From: Silurus meridionalis
Taxonomy: Eukaryota; Chordata; Actinopteri; Siluriformes; Siluridae
Direction of reading: 5' to 3'
Length of the DNA stretch: 64,000 nt
Assembly (NCBI RefSeq): GCF_014805685.1
Contig: NC_060906.1
Coordinates: 23,963,126 to 24,027,125, forward strand
Under the pieces are notes generated by a model that was not told the origin of the DNA, did not search any database, and worked only from the letters and a program-made list of their open reading frames with translations. This document shows positions 1 through 11,419 of the stretch, in pieces. A program made the position numbers and the translations under genes. Within the stretch, counting starts at the first letter, position 1; every line of letters starts with the position of its first letter.

Positions 1-678
1 CAGGAGGGACTGATTGTGAGTGACAAGAAGGAAAGGCGCCCCGAACCGCGAGTGTGTGGGTGAACCCTGGTGTGAGTACTGGAAAGGAAAATGAAAGTGA
101 ATAAAAAAAGCTCTGCTTGGTGAACTTTTGCCTGTCTATCTTTCTTCCAGTGTGATACCAGTGAATTTGTTACAGTGGTGCCAAAACTCCAGGGAGACTA
201 CATCACGGGGGGAGTGGGACTAGGTCCATGAGGAGTGCTGCAGCCGCTGCGGTGCCAACTGAATCCTATGCGGCGAGATGGGTCCGGCAGCGAAAACAGG
301 CACTCCATCATCTGCCACGCCTCTCCAGTGAAGTCCAGATGGCAGTGAGTGTACCCAGGGACAGGCAGTTTCTTTCTCTCTCTCTCTCTCTCTCTCTCTT
401 TCATTCCCTCTCTCCTTCCCCACCCGCATGCCTGGACACCCACTCCTCAGAATCTGGGAGCACTCGTCACCACCTTCTGCCTCTCCTGTATCGGGGGGGA
501 GTCAGCTCAGGCTGGATGGTTCCCTGGCCTGAGTCGGGGGTATGTACCAGTGGTGCGTGAGTGGAGGGCTGAGCCGGACAGAATGAGCGGTAAGAAACAC
601 CTGCAGCTGATGAGACTAATCAGTGAGCTCTGTTTCAATCTGGTGATGCCAATAAAGAGAGGAGAGACACCAACCTCC

Positions 679-722
<44 letters not shown>

Positions 723-1111
723 AAGCAGAGAGAGGAACGGAAGGATCGCCAAATGTGGACTAAGCGCGGGCAGGCGCTGGTGGAAGAACTGAACTTGGGT
801 GGACAAAAAAAAAAAAACGTGCCAGTCCGTGAGGAAATTCGGGCAGGCGCTAAAGAGAGAAAGTGCGCTGATCCGCAATTAGATGGGCAAACGCAGAAGT
901 AGTGCCTGCCGTTCTGGAAGGGACTACCAGCGAACATCGAAAAAGAAAAGGCGCCCCGAACCATGAGTGTGTGGGTGAACCCTGGTGTGAGTACTGGAAA
1001 GGAAAGCAACGTGACGTTACGTGAAAACGAAAGAAAATAAAGAAAGCTCTGCTTGGTGAACTTTTGCCTGTCTATCTTTCTTCCAGTTCAGTACCAGTTT
1101 TTTTTGTTACA
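1..1111 (+). mobile_element. Short LTR-type retroelement, two direct repeats
   Basis: Two similar segments, about 34-174 and 948-1111, share GCGCCCCGAACC, GTGTGGGTGAACCCTGG and CTCTGCTTGGTGAACTTTTG and end alike in TTGTTACA. The first is followed by TGGTGCCAAAACTCCAGG, which resembles a tRNA primer-binding site placed one base after an LTR end. The internal part (175 to about 910) is only about 0.7 kb and has no gag or pol domain, only (TC)n and (GA)n tracts at 372-399 and 681-720. It is best read as a non-autonomous or internally deleted element. The left LTR may extend beyond the window. Confidence 0.5.
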
Positions 1112-1960
1112 TTTAGGCTATTGGGCATGAAAAAAAGGCTTTTGACCGGGTTCACCATGAATACTGGTGCTGCATATTGAGAATGTACTGGAGGTTAATG
1201 CCGGTTTATGTTCCCCTTTTAGAGTTTACAGAGGGATAAGACAAGGCTGTTTACTGTCAGGAATGTTGTACACTATAGCTAAACCGCTTTACTCTACCTG
1301 TCAGCGTACGCAGATGACCTGGCTGTAATGGTGGGATCCCAGACTTATGTGCTGCTAAACACTACACTGCTGGAGGAGCCCCTGGTCTACGGGAGTCAGC
1401 TGGACACCTTCGGTGCGACCACCCACACACTGTCCAGAGCTCTGATCTCCTCAAAGATTGTCACACTCCGTGAGCTGGTGAACATCACATGGACAGACCT
1501 GTCGAATGTGGAGGACCTGGCCGCACGTACGGGACTCTGGTCCCTGCGCATGGCTAACAGCTCCTACACTGCTGGAGGTCCACATTAACAGCAGAGGAGC
1601 CTGTTCAGCTGTAGGACTATGAAATCAGCAAGACCGGTCCTGCCGTGTGGAGGTTACCCTCCTGGAGTGCAGGGGTGAAGTGGAGATGAACTTCAGGACA
1701 ACGACAGGGAAGCTGCTCTACAGGGCCTGTGTTAAGGTTTAAAATAAGAATAAACCGAGTGGGAGGGTGGACACCCAGTGGAGAAATGTTCTTGGTTTTA
1801 ATAATGATATTAAATCAGTGTGGAGGCACTGTTCAAACCACCGTTAACCAAGAAAACTGCCGACCTCCAGTGGAGGATTTTACACTGCTTCGTCTCTGTA
1901 AACTCTTTTATTTGTATTTTAAACCCTGATGTTTTACAGGACTGTCCCTTCTGATCACAG
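1112..1960 (+). pseudogene. Tx1-like LINE ORF2 remnant (reverse transcriptase)
   Basis: Frame-broken reverse transcriptase pieces are readable: KAFDRVHHEYW (motif A), YRGIRQGCLLSG (RQGC region) and SAYADDLAVMV (YADD catalytic motif, near 1306-1330). They are followed by the C-terminal LVYGSQLD...SSKIVTLRELVN region (1328-1588). Later fragments GRVDTQWRNVLGF and TADLQWRILHCFVSVNSF (to about 1950) match the far C-terminus of fish Tx1/L1-group LINEs. Stops and frameshifts show it is dead. The segment abuts the LTR element at 1111. Confidence 0.75.
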
Positions 1961-2109
1961 AGAAAAACAGTTTTTAATGCTTTTATACTGCTCCTGGTTA
2001 CAGTCACTGTGCTTTTAAAACGTATTTTAAGTTCCTTTTAATGAGACTTTTACTCTTCAGTGTTTCATTCTTGGTTTTAAGTATTTATAATTATATATAT
2101 ATATATATA

Positions 2110-3691
2110 CAGTGAAGAAAATAAGTATTTGAACACCCTGCTATTTTGCAAGTTTTCCCACTTAGAAATCATGGAGGGGTCTAAAATTGTCATCGTAGGT
2201 GCATGTCCACTGTGAGAGACATAATCTAAAAAAGAAAATCCAGAAATCACAATGTATGATTTTTAAACTATTTATTTGTATGATACAGCTGCAAATAAGT
2301 ATTTGAACACCTGAGAAAGTCAATGTTAATATTTGGTACAGTAGCCTTTGTTTGCAATTACAAAGATCAAACATTTCCTGTAGTTTTTCACCAGGTTTGC
2401 CCACACTGCAGGAGGGATTTTGGCCCACTCGTTCACACAGATCTTCTCTAGATCAGTCAGGTTTCTGGCCTGTCGCTGAGAAACACGGAGTTTGAGCTCC
2501 CTCCAAAGATCCTCTATTGGGTTTAGGTCTGGAGACTGGCTAGGCCATGCCAGAACCTTGATATGCTTCTTACAGAGCCACTCCTTGGTTATCCTGGCTG
2601 TGTGCTTCGGGTCATTGTCATGTTGGAAGACCCAGCCTCGACCCATCTTCAATGCTCTAACTGAGGGAAGGAGGTTGTTCCCCAAAATCTCGCAATACAT
2701 GGCACCGGTCATCCTCTCCTTAATACAATGCAGTCGCCCTGTCCCATGTGCAGAAAAACACCCCCAAAGCATGATGCTACCACCCCCATGCTTCACAGTA
2801 GGGATGGTGTTCTTGGGATGGTACTTATCATTCTTCTTCCTCCAAACAAGTTAAGTGGAATTATGACCCAAAAATTCTATTTTGGTCTCATCTGACCACA
2901 TGACTTTCTCCCATGACTCCTCTGGATCATCCAAATGGTCAATGGCAAACTTAAGATGTGCCTGGACATGTGCTGGTTTAAGCAGGGGAACCTTCCGTGC
3001 CATGCATGATTTCAAACCATGACGTCTTAGTGTATTACCAACAGTAACCTTGGAAATGGTGGTCCCAGCTCTTTTCAGGTCATTGACTAGCTGATTTCTC
3101 ACCTTTCCTTAGGATCATTGAGACCCCACGAGGTGAGATCTTGCATAGAGCCCCAGTCCGAGGGAGATTGACAGTCATGTTTAGCTTCTTCAATTTTCTA
3201 ATGATTGCTCCAACAGTGGACCTTTTTTCACCAAGCTGCTTGGCAATTTCCCCGTAGCCCTTTCCAGACTTATGGAGGTGTACACTTTTGTCTCTAGTGT
3301 CTTTGGACAGCTCTTTGGTCTTGGCCATGTTAGTAGTTGGATTCTTACTGATTGTATGGGGTGGACAGGTGTCTTTATGCAGCTAACGACCTCAAACAGG
3401 TGCATCTAATTTAGGATAATAAATGTAGTCGAGGTGGACATTTTAAAGGCAGACTAACAGGTCTTTGAGGGTCAGAATTCTAGCTGATAGACAGGTGTTC
3501 AAATACTTATTTGCAGCTGTATCATACAAATAAATAGTTAAAAAATCATACATTGTGATTTCTGGATTTTTTTTTTAGGTTATGTCTCTCACAGTGGACA
3601 TGCACCTACGATGACAATTTCAGACCCCTCCATGATTTCTAAGTGGGAGAACTTGCAAAATAACAGGGTGTTCAAATACTTATTTTCCTCA

Positions 3692-3694
<3 letters not shown>
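2110..3694 (-). mobile_element. Tc1-like transposon with long IR/DR ends
   Basis: Inverted terminal repeats of about 200 bp (2110-2312 and 3492-3694) start CAGTGAAGAAAATAAGTATT on the left and read ATACTTATTTTCCTCACTG on the right. Each carries an outer and an inner AAATAAGTATTTGAACACC direct repeat, the IR/DR arrangement of fish Tc1 elements. Both ends abut TA-rich sequence, as expected for TA target sites. The transposase lies inside on the minus strand and is broken, so the element is non-functional by itself. Confidence 0.92.
2326..3328 (-). pseudogene. Tc1-family transposase, disrupted
   Basis: Starting at 3328 the minus strand reads [20 protein letters not shown] with a paired-like helix-turn-helix region ([18 protein letters not shown]). 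The DDE catalytic core is visible as [21 protein letters not shown] and [15 protein letters not shown]. Two lesions are visible: a one-base insertion in an A run at about 3104-3106, and an in-frame TAA at 2851-2853. Total length is close to the 330-340 residues usual for the family. Confidence 0.92.

Positions 3695-3748
<54 letters not shown>
3695..3748. repeat. (TA)n between two Tc1-like elements
   Basis: About 27 TA units separate the right end of the first Tc1-like element from the left end of the second. Confidence 0.95.
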
Positions 3749-3750
<2 letters not shown>

Positions 3751-3753
<3 letters not shown>

Positions 3754-4294
3754 TACAGACCAAAAGTTTGGACACACCTTCTCATTCAAAGAGTTTTCTT
3801 TATTTTCATGACTATGAAAATTGTAGAGTCACACTGAAGGCATCAAGGGCTATTTGACCAAGAAGGAGAGTGATGGGGTGCTGCGCCAGATGACCTGGCC
3901 TCCACAGTCACCGGACCTGAACCCAATCGAGATGGTTAAGGGGTGAGCTGGACCGCAGAGTGAAGGCAAAAGGGCCAACAAGTGCCAAACATCTCTCGGG
4001 GAACCTTCAAGACTGTTGGAAGACCATTTCAGGTGACTACCTCTTGAAGCTCATCAAGAGAATGCCAAGAGTGTGCAAAGCAGTAATGAAAGCAAAGGTG
4101 GCTACTTTGAAGAACCTAGAATATGACATTTTCAGTTGTTTCACACTTTTTTGTTATGTATATAATTCCATATATAATTCCACATGTGTTAATTCATAGT
4201 TTTGATGCCTTCAGTGTGAATCTACAATTTTCATAGTCATGAAAATAAAGAAAACTCTTTGAATGAGAAGGTGTGTCCAAACTTTTGGTCTGTA

Positions 4295-4297
<3 letters not shown>
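3751..4297 (+). mobile_element. Internally deleted Tc1-like transposon
   Basis: Terminal inverted repeats begin CAGTACAGACCAAAAGTTTG at 3751 and end CAAACTTTTGGTCTGTACTG at 4297, and they extend inward about 100 bases. The remaining coding piece is the transposase C-terminus: [15 protein letters not shown], then KAKGPTSAKHLSGNLQDCWK and KAVMKAKVATLKNLEYDIF. The N-terminal two thirds, including both catalytic Asp residues, is missing. It is a different Tc1 family from the neighbour at 2110-3694. A (TA)n tract of about 66 bases follows (4298-4363). Confidence 0.92.
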
Positions 4298-4367
<70 letters not shown>

Positions 4368-4699
4368 TTTTTGGGCAGACAAAAATTGCAATATACCTGA
4401 ACAGAAAAAAAAAACAAATAACACAAAATGCTGAGTGCCACACAATTTTGGTTGGTTTTAATGTTTTGACGGGGGGATGTGAAGATATATGAAGCTGTGT
4501 GGTCCTGTAGAGAAGCTCTGTGTTCTGTGAGAGATGAAGAATTGCATTTTGCACCAGAACAGAACTTAATGATCACACACACCCCTCCCCCAACATTTAA
4601 CTGTCATTATATTATTTTATTTGTCTATTTATCATATAATGTTTTTATTTTTTTATCTATTTATTCAATTGACAAATCAAACCTGATACCATGTGGCAT

Positions 4700-5065
4700 T
4701 CTTCTTCTTATTTCGGCTTCTCCCATTAGGGGTCTCCACAGCGGATCATCCGTCTCCACACCCCCTTGTCCTCTACTTCTGCCTCTTTCAAACCAACTAC
4801 CTGCATGTCTTCCCTCACCACATCCATAAACCTCCTTCTTGGTCTTCCTCTTTTCCTCTTTCCTCGTGGCTCTATCCTCAGCATTCTCCTACTGATATAC
4901 CCCATGTCCCTCCTCTGCACATGTCCAAATCATCTCAATCTCACCTCCCTCACCTTGTCTCCAAAACATCCTACATGCGCTGTCCCTCTAATAAACTCAT
5001 TGTTGACCCTAGGTACCTGAACTCCTCTGACCCCTGGCCACACTCTCTCCCCTTTTCTGCTGCAT
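4700..5065 (-). pseudogene. RTE-type LINE 3' end, 5'-truncated
   Basis: The minus strand reads NEFIRGT, GDKVREVRLR (then a stop where Trp is expected) and FGHVQRRDMGYISRRMLRIEP. It then continues RKRGRPRRRFMDVVREDM and ends RMIRCGDP followed by a stop at 4726-4728. This is the standard C-terminus of fish RTE ORF2. An internal deletion joins FRYLGST to NEFIRGT. The 3' tail after the stop (TCCGCTGTGG...CCCCTAATGGGAGAAGCCG in minus orientation) is shared with the SINEs at 17811 and 51146. Confidence 0.82.
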
Positions 5066-6740
5066 TTATACTTTGATTCCGACTCTAAATATTATTCAGA
5101 ACTGATCACATAAATTAATATTGATTAATAAAACCAGTCCCTACAGTGAGATTTGTTCTGACTTCACGCATATTCTTACATCAGCATATTTCCAAACAAT
5201 GCATCCTGTTCTGTTCTGCAGATTCTCCTCCTGGACCCGGAGAAATAACCAGCTGTCCAAGAAGCACTTTTCATTAGAACAGCGAGGAGAACCGGCGGCA
5301 GCCTGCTGTGAGACGAGTGTCTGAAATTCGAGCTCGAGTGCCGTCGTGTCCCCGCAGCGTATAAAGGAGATGTAATGCTTAATGAGGTGAGTGTGCAGGA
5401 GCAAAGTGGATCCTTTCCAAGAACCTTCGTTACAATGTCTGCCTTCAAGCATGCAAATGTTATTCATCATCCCCCCACACACACACACATGCATAAACTG
5501 AGGACACCCTTATCTAAAGCTGAAAAACATCTGGGGACAATCATCTTCATCATCATCATCATCAGCGTGGTCACCTTCACCACAAAAGCATTCTGAACCC
5601 GTTTCTTGCTTCCAACGTTCAAGAGATGCTTGATTAAAAAAATGGTTCTTAGAAGGTTTCATAAAAGTGTATATTTAGAACCTTTGCTGCTCAGTCGTAT
5701 ATGTTTGATATTAGTTCTTCTATGAGGGACACGTGAAGAACCCTTCAGCATTAAGACATACTGTATAGTATAGGTTTCTTTAAAGTTTTCTTTTAGTTTT
5801 GTAGGAACCTGTTGTAGGGTTCTCACAGGATGAACAACTCTGTAATAAATAAATAGAGGTAGATAAGGAACCCGTTCGTAGACCGATCAAACTTTCCTCC
5901 AGATAGATGAACCTTATATACTGTATATAGTGATAGCATCTTGGAAAACCGTATTTTGCAGGTGCTTTCCTTTGAATACCTTAGACAGAGAAGAACCAGG
6001 AAATTTGAGGAACACCCATCACCTTCTGCCAGGTTTCTTCTCAACTCATGCAGCAGCCAGATAACTTTTCACATCAAAGGTTCCCTGAGCAGACTGAACA
6101 TTCTCCAGAACAGGGTTCAGCGTGGTGGCGGAGTCGCAGCACTAACTGCGTTGCAGGTTTTTGGGTAATTCAGAGCAGATTTTGGCCAGACGTCTGAGAG
6201 AAACAGACGGCTGCGAATGAGAGATATGCGTAAGAAGAAAAAGACTTTGCGGCACGACGGCTTCAAAAACGCATCCTTCGTCATGTTGTTTATGCGTGTT
6301 TATGGTGTTTACTCGTGTTAAAGGCTCAGACTTGTTGCGTCTTGTTTGTTTTGGCGTTTTATTTCTCGTTTGATGGAATGTGTTTGAAAGGTGGTAATAA
6401 AACTGACTCTGTAGGATGTGAGGTGAGGATGGATCGTCATGGTTTCGACTCTTCTGAGGAAAAGCTTTCCGAACTCAGAACTTTTACTAACACCTCCAGC
6501 ACGCCTTGTTTGCCGTAGGGAATGAGCGCAAATGCTGTCCGGAAGTTCGGAGTAAAACGCTTATTTGCCTTCGTTTTGCACCGTTGAGGCCCTGAGCTAA
6601 TGATACATGCAGTAGGTTTGACCTCATACAAATCGCTTTGCTCTTTTTGTATTTGTTGCTCTGCAGTGCAGACATTTCTGCTCGACTTTTCCCATTGTTC
6701 AACCTGCTGTTTCTGCTCCACTGCCTCCATCATGAGGCCT
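5066..6740. other. Non-coding, weak dispersed-repeat signal
   Basis: No gene is supported. Degenerate AAGGTTCTT/AAGAACC motifs in both orientations between about 5640 and 6100 suggest a decayed inverted-repeat DNA element. Otherwise I see nothing. Confidence 0.4.
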
Positions 6741-6760
6741 AATTCTTGATGATGTATGTG

Positions 6761-7575
6761 GTGTTTATAAGACTACACAACACCTACAAGCCCTTCTATG
6801 CACCTGACATAACTCATGTATCTGTAGATGCCAACATAGCATTTTACTTAAGTGCTTATAAGTGTACAAAAACACTACATAAGCCCTTACACACAGCTGA
6901 CATACCTGGTGTCATACTAAAGCCAACTACTCTAGAATACTGTATATCTGTATCGATATAAACCAAAAGTATGATAAAACCTCAATAAAGTGTGGTGTTT
7001 ATAAGGCCACACAAGACCTACATAAGACTTTCCTCACAATTGACATACAGTACCTGCTTTCACAACCTAAAACTAAATACTCCATAATATACTCTGTTTT
7101 TATAGTCTAAAAAAAGGGTTCAAAAAGCTACACAAGACATCCGTAACCCCCCTCACAGGTGACTGTCTATTGATCTTACAGTATATTGATCTGTATTAAT
7201 ATACTGTACATTAAAAGCAGGATATCATTTCAATGAAGTATGGTGTTAAGAATGCTAAATAAACCCTACGTAAGGCCTTCCTCAGTGCTAACATTCTACT
7301 TTCTCTCAAACCTTAACTAAATACTCCATTGTGTATCTATACAAATATAGGCAAACATATGAGAAGCTGAATAACACCTCCCTTAGGAGTTGGGTTTATA
7401 AGGCTACACAAGACCTACATAAGTCTTTCATGACAGTTGACATACCTGCTTTCAAACCTCAAGAAAAAACTCTATGAATATATCTGTATCAATTGTTGCC
7501 AGGAGCAAGATAACATTTTAGTGGAAGATGGTGTCTATAAGGAGACACAAGAGCTACATATATATTTAAACCTGA
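6761..7575 (+). repeat. Diverged long-unit tandem repeat, about 7 copies
   Basis: A unit of about 90-150 bases recurs from about 6761, 6852, 6995, 7116, 7243, 7393 and 7531. It opens GTGTTTATAAGGCTACACAA and continues with GACCTACATAAG, then CAGTTGACATACCTG and later ACTAAATACTCCA. Copies have diverged strongly, so the array is old. Confidence 0.7.
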
Positions 7576-8156
7576 AGGCGTAATGTAGCCTTATGAACAT
7601 CACCCCTAAGTAAAAAGCTGTTATGATTTGAATATTTTGGCCTACATGATGTCATATTTGGCTTTAAACCCGGCGCCTGGTAATATGATGTGAAAAGGGG
7701 CTTATAGAGGTGTCATACAGCATTATAACCAGCCTTAATATATCAGACCTGTTTATTTCCCCAGCTAGTTCATCACAGCTGCTCTTAATGCTGCTTCCAT
7801 CACAGGACTGTATCAGTGTTAAATCCTCTTTGGCCTACTCTGAGGGTGAGAGAGCGCAAAGAACTTTGCATGAAATTAGCATTAAGAGCCTGATCTGTAT
7901 TCCCAGATAAACAGGAGGGAAATATGCCTAGAACATATTCATTTACAGCTTTACTGCTCTGTAGCAAACAAATTGGACGTTGGATCAGATCAGGAGCTTG
8001 AGTGATGCCTGGAGGTGTCTCTGGCCTCATGTCTCAGACAGGACGAGCGCCGCGAGGGCAGATATATTACTGGAGTTTATGTAAAGAGAACACCTGAAAG
8101 CTAACGACTGCTTTAATCTGAGGGCAGCACTTTTGAGATGTTCAGGCCGAATGGAA

Positions 8157-8160
<4 letters not shown>

Positions 8161-8203
<43 letters not shown>
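8161..8203. repeat. (TG)n microsatellite
   Basis: About 21 TG units follow ACACG at 8157. Confidence 0.95.
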
Positions 8204-8204
<1 letters not shown>

Positions 8205-8249
8205 TGGATGTTTAAGCAAAACAACAAGCATCATACTTGCACCTGAATT

Positions 8250-8330
8250 TCAAAAAGGAACCAGTGAAGCATGGTAGTGGGAGCATCATGTTACACTCGA
8301 ACCTGTGGCTGTTACTGTGGAGAGTTCTTG
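8250..8330 (+). pseudogene. Tc1-like transposase fragment
   Basis: The stretch reads PVKHGSGSIML, the glycine-rich motif before the second catalytic Asp of Tc1 transposases (compare [12 protein letters not shown] near 2790 on the minus strand). No inverted repeats remain around it. Confidence 0.6.
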
Positions 8331-8399
8331 CATTACCTGGCAACCTGAGAACTAGCTAACTGGTTCATGGAGTTTCTCTGTTAGTCTTTTCTTTGCCAC

Positions 8400-8605
8400 G
8401 CCTTCCTTCATTCCTTCCTTTTTTTTTATGATAGTATAAGGTGTCCCTCAAGTCGGCATGCTGGGCCTTGTGTCAGTTCTATCACAGATCATAAAACCCT
8501 CCCCCTTAAATAAAGAAATTTAAAGAGGAGGGAAGGAAGGATAATACAACTGTAATTTTTTATTGGGCCATGTGAACTTTAATGAAAATGGCTGTCAGAC
8601 ATTTT

Positions 8606-8673
<68 letters not shown>

Positions 8674-8836
8674 TTATACAAATCTGACATTCATCATTTG
8701 TTCTATCTTTTCCTCTTTTCTTCCTTCCTTCCTTCCATCCATCCATCCCTTATTCCTTCCTTCCTTAATTTAATGCTAGGATAAGGTGTCCCCCAGGTCA
8801 GTATGCTGGGCCTTGTGTCATTTATCAAACTAATAA

Positions 8837-8913
<77 letters not shown>

Positions 8914-9020
8914 CATTACAAAACAAACTTCCGGGTATTGTGATCTGTCAGCTGGACATTCATTCATTCATTCCCTCCTTTTTTCCTTCCTTCCTCCTTT
9001 TATTCCTTCCTTCCTTTTTT

Positions 9021-9088
<68 letters not shown>

Positions 9089-9215
9089 TCCCACCTCCCT
9101 TCATTCTCTTATTTCTTCCCTCCCTCATTCCTTCCTTCTATCCTGCTTTTGTCTGGTGTTAGTATCTGGTGTCCCTCAGGTCAGTATGCTGGGTTTGGTG
9201 TTGGATCATGAGCGG
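8400..9215 (+). repeat. Triplicated segment with TTTC/GAAA expansions
   Basis: GGTGTCCCTCAGGTCAGTATG-like blocks occur near 8452, 8785 and 9168, each preceded by CCTTCCTT-type tracts. Long tetranucleotide arrays lie between them: TTTC 8603-8674, GAAA 8835-8912 and TTTC 9021-9090. The shared block translates GVPQ-SMLGLV, resembling the GVPQGSxLGP motif of LINE reverse transcriptases, so the unit could derive from a LINE. Only that short match supports this. Confidence 0.6.
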
Positions 9216-9493
9216 CGTAATAAAAGTGACAGTCCGTCTCCTAATGTGTTCCTCTCACAGGCTATTACACGCTCTGCTAGAGACACTTCCTGCTCTTTGC
9301 TTTCCTCGGCTCAGGATGAAAAATGAGTCGGAGCCGTGGTTCACGTGTTTCAGACGTTATGGAATGTCGTCTCCTGTACAGTGGAGCAGGACGACCAAAC
9401 TGACACTGTGCTTACAGCATTTACACTCACTTACCATAAAACCACACAGAGGAAAGATTTCACCTGCCTGCATCTGAGAAAATCTTCATCTGG

Positions 9494-9698
9494 GTGATGA
9501 TGATGATGGTGATGATGATGATGATGATGATGATAGTGATGATGATGGTGATGTCAGTGTTAGAGCATTAGTCATGAGTCACAGCAGAGTGGAGGAGATG
9601 ATGACGTCATTCGAAGCCTGCTGAACTCAAAACAGATAAATAATATAAATAAAAGGCTGCAAAGCTCTGCCTTACAAACGTGTTCATGTTAAACACAA

Positions 9699-9740
<42 letters not shown>
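9494..9740. repeat. GAT trinucleotide and (CA)n microsatellites
   Basis: Imperfect GATGAT spans about 9494-9552 and (AC)n about 9701-9740. About 150 bases between them hold nothing recognisable. Confidence 0.9.
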
Positions 9741-9743
<3 letters not shown>

Positions 9744-10282
9744 AAATAAATACGTTTCAGCTTTTTTATTCTACAGTCACGTTTTGTCCTTCGCACTTCT
9801 CATTTATTCACTCACACCTTTATCCAGAACCCATGTGCACTCACAGCGTACAAATACAGGCAGCTCCAAAACTATTGGCACCCCTCCTATTCCTTTCCTT
9901 CTTTCTTTTTCTTCACTTTCTGTGCTCGCATTTCTCTTTCGTTTTCTTCGACACTACATTTTTGGCTTTTTCTTTGTGTCCTTCTTTCTTTCTTTGTTGC
10001 TGCACTTTTTTTCTACACTTTCTGTCCATCCATCGTTCGTTCTTTCTTTCTTTTTTTTTCTTTGCTGCTGCGCTTTTTTTTTTCTAACTCCACTTTTACA
10101 CTTTCCTCCCTGTGCTTGTATTTATTTTTTGTACCCTTTTTGTCCTCCTTCTTTTTCTCGTCTTCAGACTTTTTCAGTTTTCCATCAGCGCCGCATTTTG
10201 TGTATTTTCTATCCTCCTGCAGCTTCTTTTCTTTCATGTCAGATTCGTTGAAGAAAAATAATAGATCGTTTTGGAATTGCAC

Positions 10283-10283
<1 letters not shown>

Positions 10284-10342
<59 letters not shown>
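10284..10342. repeat. (CA)n microsatellite
   Basis: About 29 CA units follow a CTTT-rich pyrimidine stretch (about 9890-10130). Confidence 0.95.
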
Positions 10343-10344
<2 letters not shown>

Positions 10345-10500
10345 CCACGCCCATCGCTGTAACTCTAATAGGTCAAAACTTTTAACACCAGAGCTCGTGC
10401 CATTTCCCTGAGTGTCCATGTCCTTCTTCCACTCCGATCTCTCATCTGATCTGATCTGATCGTGTCTGAGTGTGTAGGAGGCGAAATCATACATTCAGAC

Positions 10501-10769
10501 GAGGTCCGATCATCCAATGAGCTGTGCAGAGCCGCACGCGCCGTCTGATCACGGGCTATTAACCGAGCTGCTGGGTGCTAGCGCGAGAGACACGCGCACA
10601 CACACACACACACACACACTCTCCTCTCTCTCTCTCTCTCTCTCTCACACGCACACTCTCTCTCACACACGCGCACAAATGCGCGCACACACACGAACAG
10701 ACACGGGTGCGCGCCGCACTGATAGGAGAACCGATCTTCATGAGAGTCTCCTGCAGAAGACTGAATACT

Positions 10770-10805
<36 letters not shown>

Positions 10806-10860
10806 ACACACAGGCAGCTGATCCTTCGCTTATAATGCGCTTCTTCTCCTTTTCCTTCTT
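10501..10860 (+). promoter_or_regulatory. Candidate syndig1l promoter
   Basis: This block has more CpG than its surroundings (CGCACGCGCCG, GCTAGCGCGAG, GTGCGCGCCGC). It has a CCAAT box at 10514-10518 and a TATA-like TATAAT at 10831-10836. Two (CA)n/(TC)n tracts interrupt it at about 10594-10700 and 10770-10812. It lies just upstream of the strong donor at 10980. The assignment is inferred from composition and position only. Confidence 0.35.
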
Positions 10861-10980
10861 GTTTTTCACCCGGAGTGGGAATAAATCTGATCCGTGAAGA
10901 ACGGAGATGTTGAGTGAAGGTAATGATGGAGATGTGAAAATTCCACCATTCATCCGCGCTGAGATGATCCGAGCCTCAAG
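10860..10980 (+). other. Candidate non-coding first exon of syndig1l
   Basis: The block ends CCTCAAG|GTGAGC, a near-consensus splice donor at 10980/10981. It follows a TATA-like box by about 30 bases and precedes the proposed acceptor at 24320, leaving an intron of about 13.3 kb. An ATG at 10907 opens a frame that stays open to the donor (MLSEGNDGDVKIPPF...). If joined to 24321 it would end at TAA 24343-24345, making a 32-codon upstream ORF. No transcript evidence is available here. Confidence 0.35.
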
Positions 10981-11245
10981 GTGAGCTTCTTTACACTTTC
11001 TGATAATGTATTCATTCATTTATTTATTCATCCATCCCTCCATCCCTCCATTCATTTATAAAAATCTGTTGCTTGTATCACTGATAGTTTCCTGTAGACT
11101 GAAGAACAGTCGCTGTGACTGTAATGAGTTTTTGTGCTCTGATTATTGACCTCCAGGAACTGCTTAAAGATCTGGAGATGATTTCACTTCTGCTGAGTTT
11201 CTATGCTCTTGGTCGTATAATCCTTTTTGAAATCCACGCTGTAGC

Positions 11246-11248
<3 letters not shown>

Positions 11249-11300
<52 letters not shown>
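11249..11300. repeat. (TG)n microsatellite
   Basis: About 26 TG units lie in proposed intron 1. Confidence 0.95.
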
Positions 11301-11303
<3 letters not shown>

Positions 11304-11419
11304 AGAGAGAGATACTGTACCTGTAAGTTCTCATCCTTCCTGTAAATCTTTGATGCACCAAAAACAGATCTGGACTTCGAAATTCTAAAATGTTTCTCTC
11401 TCAGGTCAGGTGACATGTG

